A stretch of DNA of 64,000 nt from Lucifugimonas sp038150225 (lineage in GTDB: Bacteria > Chloroflexota > Dehalococcoidia > Lucifugimonadales > Lucifugimonadaceae): contig JAYQWG010000004.1 in assembly GCA_038150225.1 (NCBI GenBank), forward strand, positions 6,125 through 70,124, written 5' to 3'. Below are positions 61,124 through 64,000 of the stretch, piece after piece. Every line of letters starts with the position of its first letter. Position 1 is the stretch's first letter. The translations under genes were made by a program, and so were the position numbers. Below the pieces are notes generated by a model, which did not search any database, was not told where the DNA came from, and was given only the letters and a program-made list of their open reading frames with translations.

Positions 61124-62125
61124 ATGTCGCAGAAACAGGACACTGCAATCCAGGTCGCGAAAATCCCAAGCTTGCGAGCAATTATCAAGGAATCGCGTCC
61201 TCGACAGATGGTGAAGAATGGTCTTGTTCTCGTTCCTTTGTTCTTCACGATCAACATTTGGTACAGCTCCCAAGACTTTGCCGGAATGTCTGCAATCGTC
61301 GGAAAAGCATTCGCCGCACTCGGGATTTTTGTTCTTCTTTCCGCCTCGATTTACTTCATCAATGATTCGGTTGATGTCGAGAAAGACCGTGCGCATCCGA
61401 AGAAAAGATTCCGACCTATTGCAGCAGGGCGCATTTCCATTGGCTGGGCGTATTCGATTGCTGCAGTAATGATCGTTGGGGCCCTCGTGGCAGCAGTCGC
61501 GATCTCCGTACCAATGCTCGTTACCGCTGGTTCATACCTCGTTGTAAATGTCGCTTATAGCTGGTGGCTAAAAAATGTCGTGATCCTGGATGTCATGACT
61601 GTCGCTTCTGGTTTCGTGCTTCGAGCGGTAGCGGGGTCAATCGCAATCGACCACTCGGAAATTTTCATATCTGGGACGACCCGTGAACTTGACCTAACAA
61701 TCTCGCCTTGGCTGTATGTCGTCACCGCACTGGGAGCGTTGTTTCTAGCGCTGGCAAAACGACGAGGTGAGTTGGAGTCAGCAGGAGATAATTCTGAGGC
61801 CCAACGGTCCATTCTCCGCGAATACTCCGTTGGGCTGCTGGATAACATGATCAACGTCGTCGCGACCGCAACCCTGATCGCTTACACCCTCTACACGTTC
61901 AGCACCGGCGTGACAGAGGCCAATGTTCCGGCCGACAACTCGATGATGCTTACAATCCCGTTCGTGGCGTACGGAGTTCTCCGATACCTCTATCTGATTC
62001 TTAAGCATGGGGCAGGAGAAACACCTGAAGAGATCCTTATCAGGGACTGGCCTCTCCAAATCAACATCGTCGCATGGTTGATCGTTGGCTCTTCAGTTCT
62101 CATGTGGACTCGAATCGTCAACTAG
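61124..62125 (+). CDS. UbiA-family decaprenyl-phosphate phosphoribosyltransferase-like protein
   Basis: 333 residues with eight or nine hydrophobic segments. The Asp-rich motif NDSVDVEKDRAHPKKRFRP is very close to that of DPPR synthase (Rv3806c of mycobacteria), which moves phosphoribose from PRPP to decaprenyl phosphate for arabinan synthesis. A second conserved loop holds AYSWWLKNVVILDVMTVASG, and LFLALAKRRGEL follows. Its lipid acceptor and end product are unknown here. The ATG lies 14 bases from the tlyA start in a divergent arrangement. Confidence 0.9.
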   Translation: MSQKQDTAIQVAKIPSLRAIIKESRPRQMVKNGLVLVPLFFTINIWYSSQDFAGMSAIVGKAFAALGIFVLLSASIYFINDSVDVEKDRAHPKKRFRPIAAGRISIGWAYSIAAVMIVGALVAAVAISVPMLVTAGSYLVVNVAYSWWLKNVVILDVMTVASGFVLRAVAGSIAIDHSEIFISGTTRELDLTISPWLYVVTALGALFLALAKRRGELESAGDNSEAQRSILREYSVGLLDNMINVVATATLIAYTLYTFSTGVTEANVPADNSMMLTIPFVAYGVLRYLYLILKHGAGETPEEILIRDWPLQINIVAWLIVGSSVLMWTRIVN

Positions 62126-62216
62126 AGCGGCCAAGTGGCACACGACAATTTTGTGTGCAATGCGTAAACTCCCGTCGAACCTGAATCTATCTGTCTGAAC
62201 GGGACTAATTTCACAA

Positions 62217-64000
62217 ATGTCTGAATTTGCAGGACGCACCGAGTTTTGGAACGTTGGTTATCCGTTCGCCGGTGCGCTCGTGTACCTCGTTGCACCGATA
62301 GCACTCGCCTCGATCATTTACGGACTGCGAAGGCGTTGGCGAATCTGGCACACCGCAGGGGCCGATCCAGCTCTTGGAGACCCTGCGATTCGAAGGCGTG
62401 CGTTCCTGGCACTGCTCGGTAGGGGTTTGTTCGCACACCGGCAATTCGTCCGCAAGCGTGACTTGTACCCGGGGATCATGCACTTTTCGATCTTCTGGGG
62501 CTTCCTGATCCTGCTAATTGCGACCACCGTTGCCGCTCTAGAGTTCAACGCCGAAAAATACCTCGACTGGGTTTGGCCAACTGCCCATATCCGCGTGCAA
62601 CTAGGGTTTATGTGGGATGTATTTGGTGGCTTACTCGCCGCTGTCGGCTTGGGAATGGCAGCCTGGCGGCGATATGTCTGGAAGCCGGAGCGCACGAATA
62701 CTGCGCTTGATGACAATGCCGTTCTTGCCTTCCTGTTCGGTCTGCTCCTGACCGGATTCCTTATCGAAGGACTTCGAATTGGTGCAACCGAGTTAAACCC
62801 GGCTTCGAGCTATTACGATCCATCCGTTGCTGGATGGTCACCGATCGGTTGGCTGTTCGCAAAAGCGTTGATGGGAATAGGCTTCACCACCGCGGCTCTC
62901 GAAACCACTCACCTGTTTTCGTGGTGGATCCACGCTGGAATATTCGTACTTGCGATCATTTATGCCTCTGTCCAGTTCGAGCGACTAACTCACATCATCG
63001 TCAGCCCGCTCCACTGGTACTACCGAACGCTTCGACCACGCGGCGCCCTTAAGCCAATGGGTGATTTCGAAACACTAGAAACATTCGGCGCCAAGGACAT
63101 CACTGATCTCACCTGGACCCAAGCGTTATCGTTCGATGCCTGTACGAACTGTGGGCGTTGCCAGGACGCCTGTCCCGCCTGGGCATCTGGCAAACCGTTA
63201 TCGCCTCGCGCACTTATCCAAAACATGCGCGGTTACATGGAAGAACGCAGCCCCGTAATCCTTGGCACAGCCGAAGGCAAGACTGCGCCAGAACCAGCAA
63301 CATCAATGGTTCACGATGCCATTGGCGATGAAGTCCTGTGGAGCTGCATGACCTGTGCCGCGTGCCTTGATGCCTGCCCGGTCGAGATCAATCACATCGA
63401 CACGATTGTCGACATGCGCCGGTTCCTCACGCTCGAAGAAGCATCAACACCTGAATCAGCACAAGGTGCGCTTCAGTCGATCGAGCAACGAGGACACCCA
63501 TGGCGTGGCACCACACTTACTCGCACAAGTTGGATGGACGGTCTCGATATTCCAACCCTCGCCGAGAAGCCCGAATCAGAAGTTCTCTTCTGGGTGGGAT
63601 GTTCTGGCGCTCTCGTACAGCGAGGAGTTGATACGACTCGATCGATGGCATCCGTGCTGAAGAAAGCCGGTGTTGATTTCGCTGTTCTCGGTGACGAGGA
63701 AACCTGCTCCGGCGATCCTGCCCGCCGCATGGGTAACGAGTATTTATTCCAAATGCAGGCCGAAACCAACATTGGAACCTTCAAGCAGTACGACGTAAAG
63801 AAGATCATCACGACCTGTCCACACTGCTTCAACACGATCAAAAATGAGTACCCACAGCTGGGTGGCAATTACGACGTAATCCACTACACAGCGTTCGTCG
63901 GTGAACTTCTTCGCGATGGCAAGCTCAAGCCTTCAGAAGCCGGCATTGGCAAGATCGGTACTGTTACCTATCACGATTCCTGCTATCTCGGTCGCCACAA
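62217..64000 (+). CDS. Membrane Fe-S oxidoreductase, HdrD/EtfD (EMO)-like, C-terminus cut by window edge
   Basis: 594 codons are visible and open at the edge. The N-terminal 270 or so residues resemble a NarI-type b-haem membrane domain with about five hydrophobic segments and several His (HFSIFWGFLILLIATTVAAL, FSWWIHAGIFVLAIIYASVQ). A ferredoxin domain with two 4Fe-4S motifs follows (CTNCGRCQDACP, CMTCAACLDACP). Then come EETCSGDPARRMGNEY and the first CCG-type segment TCPHCFNTIKNEYP, with a second beginning at YHDSCYLGRH. Close relatives (mycobacterial EtfD, syntrophic EMO) pass electrons from ETF to menaquinone during fatty-acid oxidation. I infer the same here. Confidence 0.92.
   Translation, partial: MSEFAGRTEFWNVGYPFAGALVYLVAPIALASIIYGLRRRWRIWHTAGADPALGDPAIRRRAFLALLGRGLFAHRQFVRKRDLYPGIMHFSIFWGFLILLIATTVAALEFNAEKYLDWVWPTAHIRVQLGFMWDVFGGLLAAVGLGMAAWRRYVWKPERTNTALDDNAVLAFLFGLLLTGFLIEGLRIGATELNPASSYYDPSVAGWSPIGWLFAKALMGIGFTTAALETTHLFSWWIHAGIFVLAIIYASVQFERLTHIIVSPLHWYYRTLRPRGALKPMGDFETLETFGAKDITDLTWTQALSFDACTNCGRCQDACPAWASGKPLSPRALIQNMRGYMEERSPVILGTAEGKTAPEPATSMVHDAIGDEVLWSCMTCAACLDACPVEINHIDTIVDMRRFLTLEEASTPESAQGALQSIEQRGHPWRGTTLTRTSWMDGLDIPTLAEKPESEVLFWVGCSGALVQRGVDTTRSMASVLKKAGVDFAVLGDEETCSGDPARRMGNEYLFQMQAETNIGTFKQYDVKKIITTCPHCFNTIKNEYPQLGGNYDVIHYTAFVGELLRDGKLKPSEAGIGKIGTVTYHDSCYLGRH

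Noticed and set aside
1..64000. tRNA, rRNA, CRISPR arrays, insertion sequences, prophage or defence genes
   Set aside because: Intergenic spaces are short; I saw no cloverleaf with a TTCGA loop, no regularly spaced repeats, and no transposase, integrase or defence protein motifs.

Overview
The window looks like a chromosomal core segment from a moderate-GC, free-living heterotrophic bacterium. My best guess is Chloroflexota, near the Dehalococcoidia/SAR202 lineages. This rests on the feel of the protein sequences (RecA, Der, GlnA, ribosomal proteins), a Gram-positive-type SOS box before recA (the type reported for Dehalococcoides LexA), and a membrane HdrD/EtfD-like oxidoreductase. No rRNA gene is present, so the placement is inference. 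I see no tRNA, CRISPR array, transposase, phage or defence gene.

Positions 1-10486 (all minus strand): a run of genes read from right to left. A P1-type aminopeptidase, a DUF2520 Rossmann protein, panB and panC (pantothenate) are followed by surE, a NIPSNAP protein, a thiolase-like protein with its DUF35 partner, argF, der, plsY and gpsA (cut by the window edge). Tandem palindromes lie in front of panB.

Positions 10487-15659 (plus strand): guaB3, hisS, prfA and prmC. The spaces between them hold short hairpin repeats of two families, one of which also lies between panB and panC.

Positions 15678-36920 (minus strand): one continuous ribosomal cluster. It starts at a strong promoter (TTGACT-18-TATACT at 36920-36891) and ends at a good terminator (15678-15702). 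The order is rpsL, rpsG, fusA, rpsJ, rplC, D, W, B, rpsS, rplV, rpsC, rplP, rpmC, rpsQ, rplN, X, E, rpsN, H, rplF, R, rpsE, rpmD, rplO, secY, adk, map, infA, rpmJ, rpsM, K, D, rpoA, rplQ, truA, rplM, rpsI. Oddities are the lack of tuf, histone-H1-like tails on L13 and L5, cysteine-free L36 and S14, TTG start codons on several ribosomal genes, and CGA as a leading arginine codon.

Positions 37113-47334 (plus strand): a nitrogen-assimilation block. A GlnR-like winged-helix regulator with a degenerate receiver is followed by glnA, gltB, gltD and glutamine-dependent nadE. The products make glutamine, then glutamate, then pass glutamine nitrogen to NAD.

Positions 47505-54051 (plus strand): an HtrA-like protease, a LysR regulator, recA with a candidate SOS box and its own terminator, a CorC/HlyC-family membrane protein, and tilS. 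Positions 54048-61109 (minus strand): tlyA, purF, purM, purH, a GT2 glycosyltransferase and nicotinate phosphoribosyltransferase. Positions 61124-64000 (plus strand): a UbiA-family prenyl-phosphate phosphoribosyltransferase-like protein and the start of a membrane iron-sulfur oxidoreductase related to EtfD/EMO, cut by the window edge.

The window is mostly housekeeping. I found no obviously new multi-gene system. The most unusual signals are the P1 peptidase/pantothenate grouping, the GlnR-like nitrogen block, the ribosomal protein tails, the start and arginine codon habits of the ribosomal genes, and the short hairpin repeat families.
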